From Methyloprofundus sedimenti (GTDB taxonomy: Bacteria; Pseudomonadota; Gammaproteobacteria; Methylococcales; Methylomonadaceae): DNA of 64,000 nt. The translations under genes and the position numbers were made by a program. Within the stretch, counting starts at the first letter, position 1. Every line of letters begins with the position of its first letter. Positions 32,249-43,786 of the stretch are shown one piece after another. The notes beneath the pieces are model-generated. The model saw nothing but the letters and a program-made list of their open reading frames with translations, searched no databases and was not told where the DNA came from. Location of the stretch: the NCBI RefSeq assembly GCF_002072955.1, contig NZ_LPUF01000005.1:30752-94751 (forward strand), written 5' to 3'.

Positions 32249-32755
32249 ATGGCAAATGCACCTCAACAAGCGAATTCAGACGGATTGCAGGAAAAATTAG
32301 TTTCTGTCCGTAGGGTCGCAAAAGTTGTTAAAGGCGGTAGAGTTTTCGGATTTACTGCACTTACAGTAGTGGGCGATGGAGATGGCAATGTAGGTTATGG
32401 CGTTAGTAAAGCTAAAGAAGTACCCATAGCAATACAAAAATCACTAGAGCAAGCAAGAAAAAATATGCACAAAGTTTCTTTAAAAGGCGATACTTTGCAA
32501 TATTCAATTATGTCTGAAGTAGGCGCGGCAAAAGTATTTATGCAGCCGGCTACAGAAGGTACGGGAATTATTGCTGGAGGACCTATGCGTGCAGTTTTTG
32601 AAGCGGTTGGCGTTCATAATGTCTTAGCTAAATGTATCGGAACTAATAATCCGATCAATGTTGTGCGAGCAACAATTGATGGCCTGGCTCATATGAACAA
32701 TGCTGAACAAATCGCTGCAAAACGTGGTTTATCAGTTGAAAAGATCACAGGGTAA
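32249..32755 (+). CDS. rpsE: 30S ribosomal protein S5
   Basis: 168 residues. S5 affects accuracy and binds near S4 and S12. The dsRNA-binding half contains [20 protein letters not shown], and the next half has [20 protein letters not shown] and [19 protein letters not shown]. It lies nine bases after rplR. Confidence 0.97.
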   Translation: MANAPQQANSDGLQEKLVSVRRVAKVVKGGRVFGFTALTVVGDGDGNVGYGVSKAKEVPIAIQKSLEQARKNMHKVSLKGDTLQYSIMSEVGAAKVFMQPATEGTGIIAGGPMRAVFEAVGVHNVLAKCIGTNNPINVVRATIDGLAHMNNAEQIAAKRGLSVEKITG

Positions 32756-32760
32756 TTGAC

Positions 32761-32946
32761 ATGGCAGATAAAAAATTACGCGTTACAATGACGAAGAGCA
32801 GTATCGGTCGCTTAAAAAAACATAAAGCTTGTTTACAAGGTTTGGGTTTAAGACGCATCAATCATACGGTTGAGGTAATTGATACTGTTGAAAATAGAGG
32901 CATGATCAATAAAGTCTCTTATATGGTTACAGTAGAGGAAGTCTAA
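32761..32946 (+). CDS. rpmD: 50S ribosomal protein L30
   Basis: 61 residues. [20 protein letters not shown] and [20 protein letters not shown] are the complete bacterial L30 signature. Its stop shares one base with the rplO ATG (TAATG). Confidence 0.96.
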   Translation: MADKKLRVTMTKSSIGRLKKHKACLQGLGLRRINHTVEVIDTVENRGMINKVSYMVTVEEV

Positions 32947-33380
32947 TGTATTTAAATACAATAAAGCCTGCCGAAGGTTCAAAAAAAGATCGCAAGAGAG
33001 TAGGTCGAGGAATTGGTTCAACACTTGGGAAAACTTGTGGACGTGGGCATAAAGGTCAAAAATCACGTAGTGGTGGATTTCACAAGGTCGGTTTTGAAGG
33101 TGGTCAAATGCCTTTACAAAAACGCTTGCCTAAAGTCGGTTTTAGTTCAAGAAAATCCAAATTTACTTCTGAAGTTAGATTAAGTGAAATTGCAAATTTA
33201 GCTCAGGAAGTAGTTACACTTGATGATCTAATTAATGCCAATATAGTTCCTGCTTTTACAAAAGTAGCGAAGCTTATCAAATCTGGTGAAATAACATCTG
33301 CAGTTACCTTAAAAGGTATCAAAGCAACAGCTGGAGCTAAAGCAAGTGTTGAAGCTGCTGGTGGAAAAGTAGAGGAATAA
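32946..33380 (+). CDS. rplO: 50S ribosomal protein L15
   Basis: 144 residues. The Gly/Arg-rich extension [20 protein letters not shown] and [20 protein letters not shown] penetrate 23S rRNA. It is a late assembly protein. It lies two bases before the GTG of secY. Confidence 0.97.
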   Translation: MYLNTIKPAEGSKKDRKRVGRGIGSTLGKTCGRGHKGQKSRSGGFHKVGFEGGQMPLQKRLPKVGFSSRKSKFTSEVRLSEIANLAQEVVTLDDLINANIVPAFTKVAKLIKSGEITSAVTLKGIKATAGAKASVEAAGGKVEE

Positions 33381-33382
33381 AA

Positions 33383-34705
33383 GTGAGTAGATCTAGCGCG
33401 CAAATGAAAGAGCAATTAGATAAAACTTCTGAATTGCGATCAAGACTATTTTTCGTTCTTGGCGCTTTTTTTGTTTACCGCGTCGGAGCGCATATTCCAG
33501 TACCTGGTATTGACCCTGAGGCATTGGCTTTAATGTTCAAGCAGCAAGAAGGTTCTATCTTCGACATGTTTAACATGTTTTCGGGTGGCGCATTAAAAAG
33601 ATTAAGTCTTTTTGCTTTAGGGATTATGCCTTATATTTCTGCCTCTATTATTATGCAGTTAATGGCGATTGTTATTCCTGCTTTAGAACAGATCAAAAAA
33701 GAAGGAGAATCTGGTCGACGCAAGATATCTCAATATACTCGATATGGTACAGTCGTATTAGCAGCTTTTCAGGCAATCGGTGTTTCAGTCGCATTACAAA
33801 ATCAAACCGCCGGTGGTTTGCCCGTTGTTATTAATCCTGGTATTCAGTTTATAGTGATTACTGCTATTACTTTAGTTGCGGGGACAATTTTCCTAATGTG
33901 GCTTGGTGAGCAAATCACTGAGCGTGGCTTAGGTAATGGAATATCATTGATAATTTTTGCTGGTATTGTTTCCGGTTTACCTTCTGCTATTGGTGGGACA
34001 CTAGAGTTAGCAAGAACAGGTGAATTAAACAGCGCTTTTATTGTTTTACTCTTTTTATTGAGTATTGCTGTGACAGCCTTGGTTGTGTTTGTTGAGCGTG
34101 GTCAAAGAAGAATCGTTATAAACTACCCTAAGCGTCAACAGGGTAAAAGAATGTATGCTGGACAGAGTAGCTTCTTGCCGCTTAAGCTTAATATGGCGGG
34201 TGTTATTCCACCAATTTTCGCTTCTAGTATTATTTTATTTCCAGCTACAATTGCAGGTTGGTTTAGTAGTGCAGAAGGCTTCGGCTGGTTGCAGGATATT
34301 GCAACATCGATTTCTCCTGGTCAACCGTTATACGTGATGCTATATACAGTAGCGATTGTATTTTTCTGTTTCTTTTATACTGCTCTGGTATTTAATTCAA
34401 CAGAAACTGCAGATAATTTAAAAAAATCAGGCGCATTTTTGCCTGGAATCAGGCCGGGTGAGCAAACAGCTATCTATATTGATAAGGTCATGACACGTTT
34501 AACGTTGATTGGAGCTTTTTATATAACAGCAGTTTGTCTTTTACCTGAGTTTTTAATTGTTTATTGGAACGTACCTTTTTATTTTGGTGGGACATCATTA
34601 CTAATTATAGTAGTGGTTGTTATGGATTTTGTTTCGCAAATGCAAACACATCTAATGTCTCAACAATATGAAGGTCTGATGAGCAAAGCAAATTTAAAAA
34701 GATAA
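33383..34705 (+). CDS. secY: Preprotein translocase subunit SecY
   Basis: 440 residues from a GTG start two bases after rplO. Ten hydrophobic segments are visible, with [12 protein letters not shown] in the plug region, [16 protein letters not shown] in TM2, [32 protein letters not shown] sequence (residues 253-272) and [16 protein letters not shown] before TM9. SecY is the protein-conducting channel; SecE is encoded at 8066. Confidence 0.97.
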   Translation: MSRSSAQMKEQLDKTSELRSRLFFVLGAFFVYRVGAHIPVPGIDPEALALMFKQQEGSIFDMFNMFSGGALKRLSLFALGIMPYISASIIMQLMAIVIPALEQIKKEGESGRRKISQYTRYGTVVLAAFQAIGVSVALQNQTAGGLPVVINPGIQFIVITAITLVAGTIFLMWLGEQITERGLGNGISLIIFAGIVSGLPSAIGGTLELARTGELNSAFIVLLFLLSIAVTALVVFVERGQRRIVINYPKRQQGKRMYAGQSSFLPLKLNMAGVIPPIFASSIILFPATIAGWFSSAEGFGWLQDIATSISPGQPLYVMLYTVAIVFFCFFYTALVFNSTETADNLKKSGAFLPGIRPGEQTAIYIDKVMTRLTLIGAFYITAVCLLPEFLIVYWNVPFYFGGTSLLIIVVVVMDFVSQMQTHLMSQQYEGLMSKANLKR

Positions 34706-34729
34706 TTAATTAATCATAAGGGGTGAGCT

Positions 34730-34843
34730 GTGAAAGTACGAGCTTCTGTAAAAAAAATATGCCGTAACTGCAAAATTGTTAAAAGAGCTGGAGTAGTTAG
34801 GGTAATTTGTAAAGATGGACGTCATAAGCAACGTCAGGGGTAA
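34730..34843 (+). CDS. rpmJ: 50S ribosomal protein L36
   Basis: A 37-residue gene that short-ORF filters miss. It starts at GTG 34730 with AAGGGG upstream and reads [20 protein letters not shown], ending [10 protein letters not shown]. Cys11, Cys14, Cys27 and His32 form the zinc site, so this is the zinc-binding (C+) form. It sits between secY and the alpha operon, as in E. coli. Confidence 0.95.
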   Translation: MKVRASVKKICRNCKIVKRAGVVRVICKDGRHKQRQG

Positions 34844-34851
34844 TTTTTTTA

Positions 34852-34879
34852 TTGCTTTATAAGGTACAAGTGCTATAAT
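34852..34879 (+). promoter_or_regulatory. Promoter of the alpha operon (rpsM-rplQ)
   Basis: TTGCTT (34852-34857), then a 16-base spacer, then TGC-TATAAT (34871-34879), which is a complete extended -10. The expected start near 34886 leaves only about 34 bases of leader before rpsM. The imperfect arms CAAGTG (34867-34872) and CGCTTG (34884-34889) flank the -10. The leader is too short to hold the S4-binding pseudoknot known from E. coli. Confidence 0.75.
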
Positions 34880-34919
34880 TGAACGCTTGACTTTAGAGTA
34901 CCGCATTAGGAGTATCTAG

Positions 34920-35276
34920 ATGGCACGAATTGCCGGAATTAATGTACCAGATCATAAACATGCAGAGATTGGTTTAACTGCAATTTATGGCATTGGTAAA
35001 CCAACTGCAATTAATATCTGTAAAGAAGTTGGTATAGAACGGACAATTAAAATTAAAGAGTTGGACGAAGAGCAGTTAGAAGCTATTCGTGGAGCTGTCG
35101 CAAAAATTGTCGTTGAGGGTGATCTACGACGTGAAGTGTCAATGAACATTAAGCGTTTAATGGATCTTGGTTGTTACCGTGGTATTCGTCATAGACGTGG
35201 ACTACCATTGCGTGGTCAAAGAACGAGAACAAACGCTCGTACTAGAAAAGGCCCACGTAAACCTATTAGAAAATAA
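34920..35276 (+). CDS. rpsM: 30S ribosomal protein S13
   Basis: 118 residues. S13 bridges the 30S head to the 50S subunit. [20 protein letters not shown] and [20 protein letters not shown] with the basic tail KGPRKPIRK are typical. Ribosome binding site AGGAG lies 9 bases before the ATG. Confidence 0.97.
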   Translation: MARIAGINVPDHKHAEIGLTAIYGIGKPTAINICKEVGIERTIKIKELDEEQLEAIRGAVAKIVVEGDLRREVSMNIKRLMDLGCYRGIRHRRGLPLRGQRTRTNARTRKGPRKPIRK

Positions 35277-35290
35277 GATAAGTTATAAAT

Positions 35291-35677
35291 ATGGCTAGTT
35301 CAAATCGCACAAAAAAGAAGATAAAAAAAGAAATTGCTGATGGCATCGCGCATATTCATGCAACTTTCAATAATACTATAGTTACAATTACTGATCGTAA
35401 AGGAAACGCCTTATCTTGGGCGACTTCTGGCGGTTCCGGTTTTAGAGGGTCCAGAAAAAGTACCCCTTTTGCTGCTCAGGTTGCTGCAGAAAACGCGGGC
35501 AAAGTAGCTCAGGAATACGGCATGAAAAATCTTGATGTCATGATCAAAGGCCCAGGGCCCGGTCGTGAATCTGCAGTAAGATCATTCAATAACCTAGGGT
35601 TTAAAATTGGCAGTATCGTTGATGTTACCCCAATTCCTCATAATGGTTGTCGTCCACCGAAAAAGCGTAGGGTATAG
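35291..35677 (+). CDS. rpsK: 30S ribosomal protein S11
   Basis: 128 residues. S11 is on the 30S platform by the mRNA exit. [20 protein letters not shown] and [20 protein letters not shown], then [18 protein letters not shown], identify it. The Asn-Gly in HNGC is a known isoaspartate-prone site in E. coli S11. Confidence 0.97.
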   Translation: MASSNRTKKKIKKEIADGIAHIHATFNNTIVTITDRKGNALSWATSGGSGFRGSRKSTPFAAQVAAENAGKVAQEYGMKNLDVMIKGPGPGRESAVRSFNNLGFKIGSIVDVTPIPHNGCRPPKKRRV

Positions 35678-35690
35678 TTAGGAGTATAAA

Positions 35691-36311
35691 ATGGCTAGAT
35701 ATGTAGGACCCACTTGTAAATTAAGTCGTCGCGAAGGAACTGATCTGTTTTTAAAAAGCAGAGGGAAATCGCTCGAAGGTAAATGTAAATTAGACCAGCG
35801 TCCTGGTCAGCATGGAACTAAACGTGCTCGTGACTCTAACTATGCAACTCAGTTAAGAGCTAAGCAACGTATCAGGCGTATATATGGTATTCTTGAAAAA
35901 CAATTCAGAAATTACTATAAATCAGCTGATCTACAAAAAGGCGCAACAGGTTTAAACCTATTAAACCTCTTAGAATCTAGACTGGATAATGTTGTTTACA
36001 GAATGGGCTTTGCTTGTACTAGAGCTGAAGCAAGACAATTAGTTAGCCACAAGTCTGTTTTAGTTAATGACGCTATAACCAATATACCTTCAGCACAAGT
36101 TTCTGTCGGCGATAAAATCTCGATTAGAGAAAAAGCAAAAAAGCAAGTGCGTATAGCTGATTCACTTACAGTTGCTGACCAATATGGATTCCCAGCATGG
36201 CTTGAAGTAAATCCAAAGGATTTTTCGGGTTCTTTTAATTCATTACCTGATCGTGCTGATTTAGGTTCTGATATTAATGAGCAGCTGGTTGTTGAATTAT
36301 ATTCTAAATAA
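35691..36311 (+). CDS. rpsD: 30S ribosomal protein S4
   Basis: 206 residues. S4 starts 30S assembly and represses the alpha operon in E. coli. [20 protein letters not shown] opens it; the S4 RNA-binding domain has [20 protein letters not shown] and [10 protein letters not shown]. It lacks the N-terminal zinc cluster, as in most gammaproteobacteria. It is 14 bases after rpsK. Confidence 0.97.
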   Translation: MARYVGPTCKLSRREGTDLFLKSRGKSLEGKCKLDQRPGQHGTKRARDSNYATQLRAKQRIRRIYGILEKQFRNYYKSADLQKGATGLNLLNLLESRLDNVVYRMGFACTRAEARQLVSHKSVLVNDAITNIPSAQVSVGDKISIREKAKKQVRIADSLTVADQYGFPAWLEVNPKDFSGSFNSLPDRADLGSDINEQLVVELYSK

Positions 36312-36328
36312 TATTGTCGGGGTTTTAA

Positions 36329-37336
36329 ATGCATAGTGCTGTTACTGGTTTATTAAAACCTCAACTTGTTGATGTTGTTAATAAATCGACTAATCATTCA
36401 AGAATCGTTATTGAACCTCTAGAAAGAGGCTTTGGGCATTCTTTAGGAAATGCATTAAGAAGAGTACTTCTTTCTTCAATTCCTGGTTGTGCTGTCGTTA
36501 GCGCTGAGATTGAAAAAGCCGAACATGAGTATTCAGTCATTGAAGGTGTTCAAGAAGATGTTATAGATATCTTACTGAATTTAAAACAATTGGCTGTTAT
36601 CTTACATTCTGGTAATGAAGTTACTTTAAGCTTGAGCAAAAGTGGTTCGGGGCCTGTTACTGCCGCAGATATCAAAGCATCGCACGATGTTGAAATCATT
36701 AATCCTGATTTAGTTATTGCTAATTTAACTGAGGAAGGTGAATTAACGATGAAAATCAATATTCAGCGTGGTCGTGGGTATGAGCCTTCTAATACTCGCA
36801 CCGAAGGTTTAGGTGTTGGTGTAGTAGGGGCTTTGCAGGTTGATGCCTCTTATAGTCCGGTATCCAAGGTTGCTTATAGTGTTGAAACAACTCGTGTCGA
36901 ACAACGTACTAATCTGGATAAGTTGATCATTGAGTTAGAAACTAATGGAACAATTGACCCAGAATCAACAATCAAGCTTGCTGCAACAATTTTACATGAT
37001 CAATTATCTGTTTTTGTTGATTTTGAAAAAGTTAATGAGCAAGTGCCTGAAGAAATTGTTGAGCCGGTTGAGCAGATAGATCCAAATCTTCTGCGTCCAG
37101 TTGACGATCTAGAGCTAACGGTTAGATCGGCAAACTGTCTGAAAGCTGAAAATATTTATTATATAGGTGATTTAATTCAGCGTACTGAATTTGAATTATT
37201 GAAAACACCAAATTTAGGTAGAAAGTCGTTAACAGAGATTAAAGATGTGTTAGCACTAAAAGGACTTTCTTTAGGAATGCGACTAGAGAACTGGCCGCCT
37301 GAAAATTTGCTTGAGCAATCTCAAGCGGTTTTATAA
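36329..37336 (+). CDS. rpoA: RNA polymerase alpha subunit
   Basis: 335 residues. The N-terminal dimerisation domain has [20 protein letters not shown] and the C-terminal domain (about 250-330) has [20 protein letters not shown], then [20 protein letters not shown], the DNA- and activator-contacting helix-hairpin region. With beta and beta-prime at 11606-19966, the core enzyme is complete here except omega. Confidence 0.98.
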   Translation: MHSAVTGLLKPQLVDVVNKSTNHSRIVIEPLERGFGHSLGNALRRVLLSSIPGCAVVSAEIEKAEHEYSVIEGVQEDVIDILLNLKQLAVILHSGNEVTLSLSKSGSGPVTAADIKASHDVEIINPDLVIANLTEEGELTMKINIQRGRGYEPSNTRTEGLGVGVVGALQVDASYSPVSKVAYSVETTRVEQRTNLDKLIIELETNGTIDPESTIKLAATILHDQLSVFVDFEKVNEQVPEEIVEPVEQIDPNLLRPVDDLELTVRSANCLKAENIYYIGDLIQRTEFELLKTPNLGRKSLTEIKDVLALKGLSLGMRLENWPPENLLEQSQAVL

Positions 37337-37355
37337 CAAAACAAGGTTTATTCGT

Positions 37356-37736
37356 ATGAGACATCGTAAGTCTGGTAGACAATTAAATAGAAACAGTAGT
37401 CATAGAAAAGCTATGTTTAGTAATATGACAACGTCTTTATTTGATAAAGAATTAATTAGAACTACTTTGCCTAAGGCAAAGGAATTGCGTTCGATGGCTG
37501 AGCCTCTTCTGACATTATCTAAAAATGATTCAGTTGCAAATCGTCGTATGGCATTTGCAAAATTAAGAGATCGGGCAGTGGTTACAAAATTATTCAATGA
37601 GCTAGGTCCACGTTATAAAGAACGTCCTGGTGGTTATTTGCGTATTATGAAGTGCGGATTCCGTACTGGCGATAAAGCGCCTATGGCATATGTTGAATTA
37701 GTTGACAGACCTGATTTAGAAGAAGCTGAAGTTTAA
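37356..37736 (+). CDS. rplQ: 50S ribosomal protein L17
   Basis: 126 residues from the ATG at 37356 ([20 protein letters not shown]). An in-frame start 45 bases earlier would lie inside rpoA and add a non-family extension, so I reject it. L17 is near the tunnel exit. [20 protein letters not shown] and [14 protein letters not shown] are conserved. It ends the alpha operon before a strong terminator. Confidence 0.97.
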   Translation: MRHRKSGRQLNRNSSHRKAMFSNMTTSLFDKELIRTTLPKAKELRSMAEPLLTLSKNDSVANRRMAFAKLRDRAVVTKLFNELGPRYKERPGGYLRIMKCGFRTGDKAPMAYVELVDRPDLEEAEV

Positions 37737-37755
37737 GTATTCTTTTATTCTAGTT

Positions 37756-37782
37756 AAAAAACCAGCTTAGGCTGGTTTTTTT
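37756..37782 (+). terminator. Intrinsic terminator after rplQ
   Basis: ACCAGC (37761-37766), TTAG loop and GCTGGT (37771-37776), flanked by an A-run and followed by TTTTTT. It closes the long ribosomal protein block and may work in both directions because of the upstream A-run. Confidence 0.9.
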
Positions 37783-38078
37783 ATGCCTATTGAAAAAGTA
37801 TTAGGACAGTCTATGAATAACTTCGGTGAGATAGACGTATTTATTAGTTCATTATATATAATATAGGTCGAAGATCTGAGATGCAGGTCAAGCAGAGTAT
37901 CTGTTCGATCAAAGTGGTAAGTTTTTTTATCAATATAGTGCATACTCGTTGTGACAAAATTTTGTCATGAAAATATTGAACAGCTTTGTTTCGCTGACGG
38001 CATAATTTACAGGCTCATGTCATTCTAGATGAATTTATAGCAATCCATTGCTCCATAAATCCAGTTAAGTCGAAAAAA
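37783..38078. other. Intergenic region with a 16-base palindrome
   Basis: About 300 bases between the rplQ terminator and the end of the leftward mlaC-like gene. No gene is evident. It holds the perfect palindrome TGACAAAATTTTGTCA at 37952-37967 and several A/T-rich stretches. Since both neighbours end here, an operator has no obvious target, so the role is unknown. Confidence 0.5.
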
Positions 38079-38696
38079 CTAATGCTGGTTTTTAGCCTCT
38101 AATTCAGCAATTACTGTGTCTAATGAGCCAGAATCTCTAATCATTTGGTTAAATGTTTCCCGATTACTGATCACTAAACTTATTCCTTCTACTTTCAGAT
38201 CATAAATTTTCCATTCACCGTTACGTAATACCATCGAATAATCAATTTTTGCATCAGCTTTTCCTGGTTGCGAAACAATTGTTTTGACGGTAATGTTTGT
38301 ATCAGTATCTTTTAGGGTTAAAGGTAAATATTGTACTGTCCAGTTATCAAATTGCTCGGTAAAGGTCGCAGAATAGGTGTTAACCAGTAAACTTTTAAAT
38401 GCGGCAATAAATTGTTTTTTCTGTTCTGTGCTCGCCTTCCGCCAGTGTTTACCTAATACCAATGCTGACATGCGTACGGAATCAACTTTTGGAAAAATGG
38501 CTGCATCAACAAAGGCCCGCACTTCAGTTTTATTGTTTATGAAACCAGGTTCTTTCATTTTATCCAATAAAGCTTCAGAAGTGCTTTCAATGACTTGTTG
38601 CGGAGGTAGCAATTTTTCAATTGCAGCTGATGCATTAGTGCATATTATTAAGATTAATCCTAAAAAAAAATAACGCGATATAAATTGTGTGCTCAT
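38079..38696 (-). CDS. MlaC/Ttg2D-family periplasmic phospholipid-binding protein
   Basis: 205 residues with a signal peptide (FFLGLILIICTNASA, about 10-24). The body matches the MlaC family: FPKVDSVRMSALVLGKHWRK, STEQKKQFIAAFKSLLVNTY and the late DGxWKIYDLKVEGISL pattern (NGEWKIYDLKVEGISLVISN). MlaC carries phospholipids between the outer-membrane MlaA complex and the inner-membrane MlaFEDB pump. Here it stands alone, divergent from hemB, with no mlaFED genes nearby. It could be a partner for a pump elsewhere, or act with another MCE system. The family call is firm; the partner is not known. Confidence 0.85.
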   Translation of the reverse strand: MSTQFISRYFFLGLILIICTNASAAIEKLLPPQQVIESTSEALLDKMKEPGFINNKTEVRAFVDAAIFPKVDSVRMSALVLGKHWRKASTEQKKQFIAAFKSLLVNTYSATFTEQFDNWTVQYLPLTLKDTDTNITVKTIVSQPGKADAKIDYSMVLRNGEWKIYDLKVEGISLVISNRETFNQMIRDSGSLDTVIAELEAKNQH

Positions 38697-38781
38697 AGTA
38701 GCTAGAGTTTTAGTAAAGGTTGTGTTTTCTGTACAATGTATGTTCAGAGCTAATTATATAAGTGATTTTAAAATTTTATAA

Positions 38782-40631
<1,850 letters not shown>

Positions 40632-40728
40632 TTTACTGAAGTAAAAAAGGCTTCAGTTTTTTCTGGTCCGACTATAGCTAAACTATTACTATCAAGTTTT
40701 GATGTGAATAATTACCAAGAGTGTTCAT

Positions 40729-41907
40729 GTGACCGAGTTTTTTAATACTGGCCTGAGTCAGCAGCAGTTTTTACAGCAATATTGGCAGAAAAGACCATTA
40801 TTGATTCGTCAGGCATTCCCTGAATTTGAGTCACCACTATCAGCTGAAGAATTAGCTGGTCTGGCTTGTGAGCCTGAGATTGAATCTCGATTGATTGAAG
40901 AATACGGGCAAGATGGATGTAACTGGCAAGTTACCCCTGGTCCGTTGTCAGAAAGTGACTTTTCTCGCCTGCCTGAAACGCACTGGACAATGCTGGTGCA
41001 AGATGTTGATAAGCATTTGCCAGGGTTACAGGCTTTACTCGATCCGTTTAGCTTTATACCTGAATGGCGGCGTGATGATCTGATGATTAGTTATGCACCT
41101 AAGTACGGTAGTGTCGGGCCGCATACTGATGCTTACGATGTATTTCTCCTGCAGGCAATGGGTACTCGACGCTGGCAACTTGGCAACCGACCCATGCATG
41201 AGGCTAAATTAATCGATGGATTAGAGTTACAAATTCTGTCTGACTTTACTCCAGATCAAGTATGGGATCTGCAGCCAGGAGATATGTTATATCTGCCGCC
41301 GCATTTTGCGCATCACGGTGTTGCTCTTAACGAGTGCATGACCTTTTCTTTTGGTTTTCGTGCCCCTAGTACTATTGATGTGCTGGATGCGTTAGTCAAT
41401 GCTTTGCTGGAGCAAGGGCGGGACGTAAGCCGGTATCAGGACCCAGACCTAATATTGAGTCAATATGGTGCTGAAATTGATATGCATGCTGTAGCAAGAG
41501 CAAAGCAAATGTTGCATCAGGCAATAGATCAGGCAGGGCCGGCTCTGGCAACTGCACTCGGTAAGGTTGTTAGCGATACCAAGCCTGCTTTGTCAGCTTT
41601 AGCCGCTGAGGCGAGTACAGATTTACCCAGCATTAATGAGCTGAATGCTTGTTTCGAGCGGAAACAACATTTACAAAGAAACTTATATCATCGGTTTGCA
41701 TGGACTGCCAACGATATGGGCGGACAGTTATTTATGGCGGGTGAAAGCTATCCTGTCGGTTTAAACGGGGTGAGTAATTTGCCAATATTAAGCGAAAAAA
41801 ATACTTTAAATATCTCTGATTGGCACTGCCTTCTGAATGATAAGGATTCAGTTAATGTATTGTGTCATTTGGTTGCGGATGGTGGCTGGTTCTGGCAGGT
41901 AGATTGA
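40729..41907 (+). CDS. roxA: RoxA-type ribosomal oxygenase (JmjC/cupin fold)
   Basis: 392 residues from a GTG start. It matches the YcfD/RoxA family, 2-oxoglutarate and Fe(II) enzymes that hydroxylate an Arg in ribosomal protein L16. The iron ligands appear as His132 and Asp134 (GPHTDAYD) and His195 (PPHFAHHG). The opening FLQQYWQKRPLLIRQAFP and LMISYAPKYGSVGPHTD are characteristic, and a C-terminal helical/winged region follows. The expected target residue is conserved in rplP (Arg82) at 28438. The gene is separated by 97 bases from aroE and seems monocistronic. Confidence 0.9.
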   Translation: MTEFFNTGLSQQQFLQQYWQKRPLLIRQAFPEFESPLSAEELAGLACEPEIESRLIEEYGQDGCNWQVTPGPLSESDFSRLPETHWTMLVQDVDKHLPGLQALLDPFSFIPEWRRDDLMISYAPKYGSVGPHTDAYDVFLLQAMGTRRWQLGNRPMHEAKLIDGLELQILSDFTPDQVWDLQPGDMLYLPPHFAHHGVALNECMTFSFGFRAPSTIDVLDALVNALLEQGRDVSRYQDPDLILSQYGAEIDMHAVARAKQMLHQAIDQAGPALATALGKVVSDTKPALSALAAEASTDLPSINELNACFERKQHLQRNLYHRFAWTANDMGGQLFMAGESYPVGLNGVSNLPILSEKNTLNISDWHCLLNDKDSVNVLCHLVADGGWFWQVD

Positions 41908-41938
41908 TTAATTAGTTTTTTTAGTTTATTATTCGATC

Positions 41939-42331
41939 ATGAAAATATTTATCCGTCGTTTTATTGTGTTGTTGCTGTTGTTACTACAAGGCATTACGCC
42001 TTTAGTGCATGCGCACGTGCAGATGATGGACAGTGTTGAAGATGGTCTCCATATTCATCACGCTGATTCACTAGTAAATCAAGCGAACCCATTTTCATCA
42101 TTGGAAGTCTGTCGACATTCAAGTCCTATTATCGATATGCATGCGGCTATTCAGCAGAAGAGATTGCTGGAAGGCGAGCTTGTAGCTATTAGTTTTAGTG
42201 ACTATCGGCATGATTTTGTTTTATCGCTACGTGCAAAAATACGCATAGGTTTTTCGCCTCCGTCTATTGTTGCTATCAAGTCTTCCATAAACTTATCTGT
42301 TATTGCGCCCCGCGCGCCTCCTATTTCTTAG
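41939..42331 (+). CDS. Small secreted His-containing protein upstream of metal efflux operon
   Basis: 130 residues. A signal peptide (RRFIVLLLLLLQGITPLVHA) ends before HVQMMDSVEDGLHIHHADS, which with the preceding HA gives five His within about 20 residues and could bind a metal ion. The C-terminus is APRAPPIS, a Pro-rich end I associate loosely with small DUF2946-type proteins often found beside metal-transport genes; that link is not certain. It lies 200 bases before the czcCBA genes on the same strand, and may be a periplasmic metal chaperone or sensor, but no function is established. Confidence 0.6.
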   Translation: MKIFIRRFIVLLLLLLQGITPLVHAHVQMMDSVEDGLHIHHADSLVNQANPFSSLEVCRHSSPIIDMHAAIQQKRLLEGELVAISFSDYRHDFVLSLRAKIRIGFSPPSIVAIKSSINLSVIAPRAPPIS

Positions 42332-42529
42332 TTCTTCCTATCCAGGTGTCTTACACCTAAATTGCTAATAACACGGATTTTACCTATTCATGTGTTAGCT
42401 TACGTCACAAAATACTCTGAGTTATCACAATACATATCTCTGATATTTATATGTTGGCGATTAACGTATCTCATTGTTTAGTTTTGCCCGCAAAGAGTGC
42501 GCTTATTTTCTTTTTTAATAGGAACAAAA

Positions 42530-43786
42530 ATGCCCATTAAACTCTTTATATATGTGCTGCTATGGAGCTGGGTCTGTTTTCTCTCAGTAAGCAACGCAGA
42601 AGAGACACCTATTGTCGATCATGTAGATTTAATAACCATTGATCCACAATTAAGTTTGTCTGATTTAGTCAATCAAACCTTAGAAAAATATCCCGATTAT
42701 GCCCTGATTGCAGCTATGAACCAAGAGAGTGATGCTTTACAAGAGCGTGGCAATAGCTGGATTTCCGGAGCGCCACAATTACAAACTTATTATAAGGACG
42801 ACTTTGCCGGTACCAATACAGGGGCTTATGAGTTTGATGGCACTATTCAAGTGCCAGTCTGGAACTGGGGACAGCGTGATGCAGGCTTACAGTTAGCGGA
42901 ACAGGCAGGTCAAAGTGCGGCGCAACAAATGAAAGTGATTAAATTAAACGTAGCTGGTTTGGTGCGTGAAGTTTTATGGCTATTAAAGTTAGAAGATTTG
43001 CGCTATGAGCTGGCTAAAAAAGAGTTTTCTTTAGCTGAGCGCTTAATGAAAACAGTGCAACGCCGCGTAGATTTAGGTGACATACCTCGCTCTGATTTTT
43101 TGTTGGCACAAAGTGAATTCTTACAGAAAAAAGTCGATTTGATTCATCAGGAAGCTGCGGTTATGCATGCCCGGAAACGTTATTATTTTTTAACTCAGAC
43201 ACATAAAATGCCTGAGCAGATTAATGAAGTGCAAAGTACCAAGACGACTATTAATGAAGCACACCCAGCGCTTGCAGCTATTAATGCCACAATTGCCCGG
43301 AAAAAGGCTCAAGTGGAATGGGTTAAAACACAGGGTTCAGGACAAACTACTGTTGCTATTGGCGGTGTTTCCGAGAGAGGTTCGCGAAATGATAGCTCAA
43401 TTAACAGTATTGCTTTTTATGTCAACGTACCTTTTGGTGGCAGTGCTTTTTTAGCTCCACAAATTGCCGCAGCTAACCGTGAATATGTGGCTGCAGAAAC
43501 AGAAAAAATGCATACCTCTCGGGCATTATTGGCACAATTACATGAAGCAGAGCATGAGTTGGAAGTGGAGTTAGCGCAATTCGAAATTACTCAGCAAATG
43601 CAAACTAATGCAAAAGAGCATTTAAAAATGGCAGATATCAGTTTTGTTGCGGGTGAGATAAATTTAACGGATTTTTTAAGAGTTCAATCACAAGCACAAA
43701 GGGCAATCAAAGACGCACAAGAAAGTGGCATACGTTTACAGCGTGATATTGCCTTTTATAACCAAGTAGTAGGAGTTATGCCATGA
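42530..43786 (+). CDS. czcC: CzcC-like outer-membrane factor of RND metal efflux
   Basis: 418 residues from the ATG at 42530, preceded by AGGAAC and followed by a signal peptide (LFIYVLLWSWVCFLSVSNA). A GTG 33 bases upstream is in frame, but would place extra residues before the signal. The rest is a TolC-family coiled-coil protein with two repeated halves (DALQERGNSWISGAPQL... and the late LKMADISFVAGEINLTDFLR). It forms the outer-membrane channel of a tripartite pump. The stop overlaps czcB (ATGA). Confidence 0.88.
   Translation: MPIKLFIYVLLWSWVCFLSVSNAEETPIVDHVDLITIDPQLSLSDLVNQTLEKYPDYALIAAMNQESDALQERGNSWISGAPQLQTYYKDDFAGTNTGAYEFDGTIQVPVWNWGQRDAGLQLAEQAGQSAAQQMKVIKLNVAGLVREVLWLLKLEDLRYELAKKEFSLAERLMKTVQRRVDLGDIPRSDFLLAQSEFLQKKVDLIHQEAAVMHARKRYYFLTQTHKMPEQINEVQSTKTTINEAHPALAAINATIARKKAQVEWVKTQGSGQTTVAIGGVSERGSRNDSSINSIAFYVNVPFGGSAFLAPQIAAANREYVAAETEKMHTSRALLAQLHEAEHELEVELAQFEITQQMQTNAKEHLKMADISFVAGEINLTDFLRVQSQAQRAIKDAQESGIRLQRDIAFYNQVVGVMP

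Noticed and set aside
37311..37355. Longer rplQ start
   Set aside because: It is within the rpoA coding end; the ATG at 37356 gives the conserved [10 protein letters not shown].
42497..42529. GTG start for the czcC-like gene
   Set aside because: The ATG at 42530 has a better ribosome binding site and begins the signal peptide.
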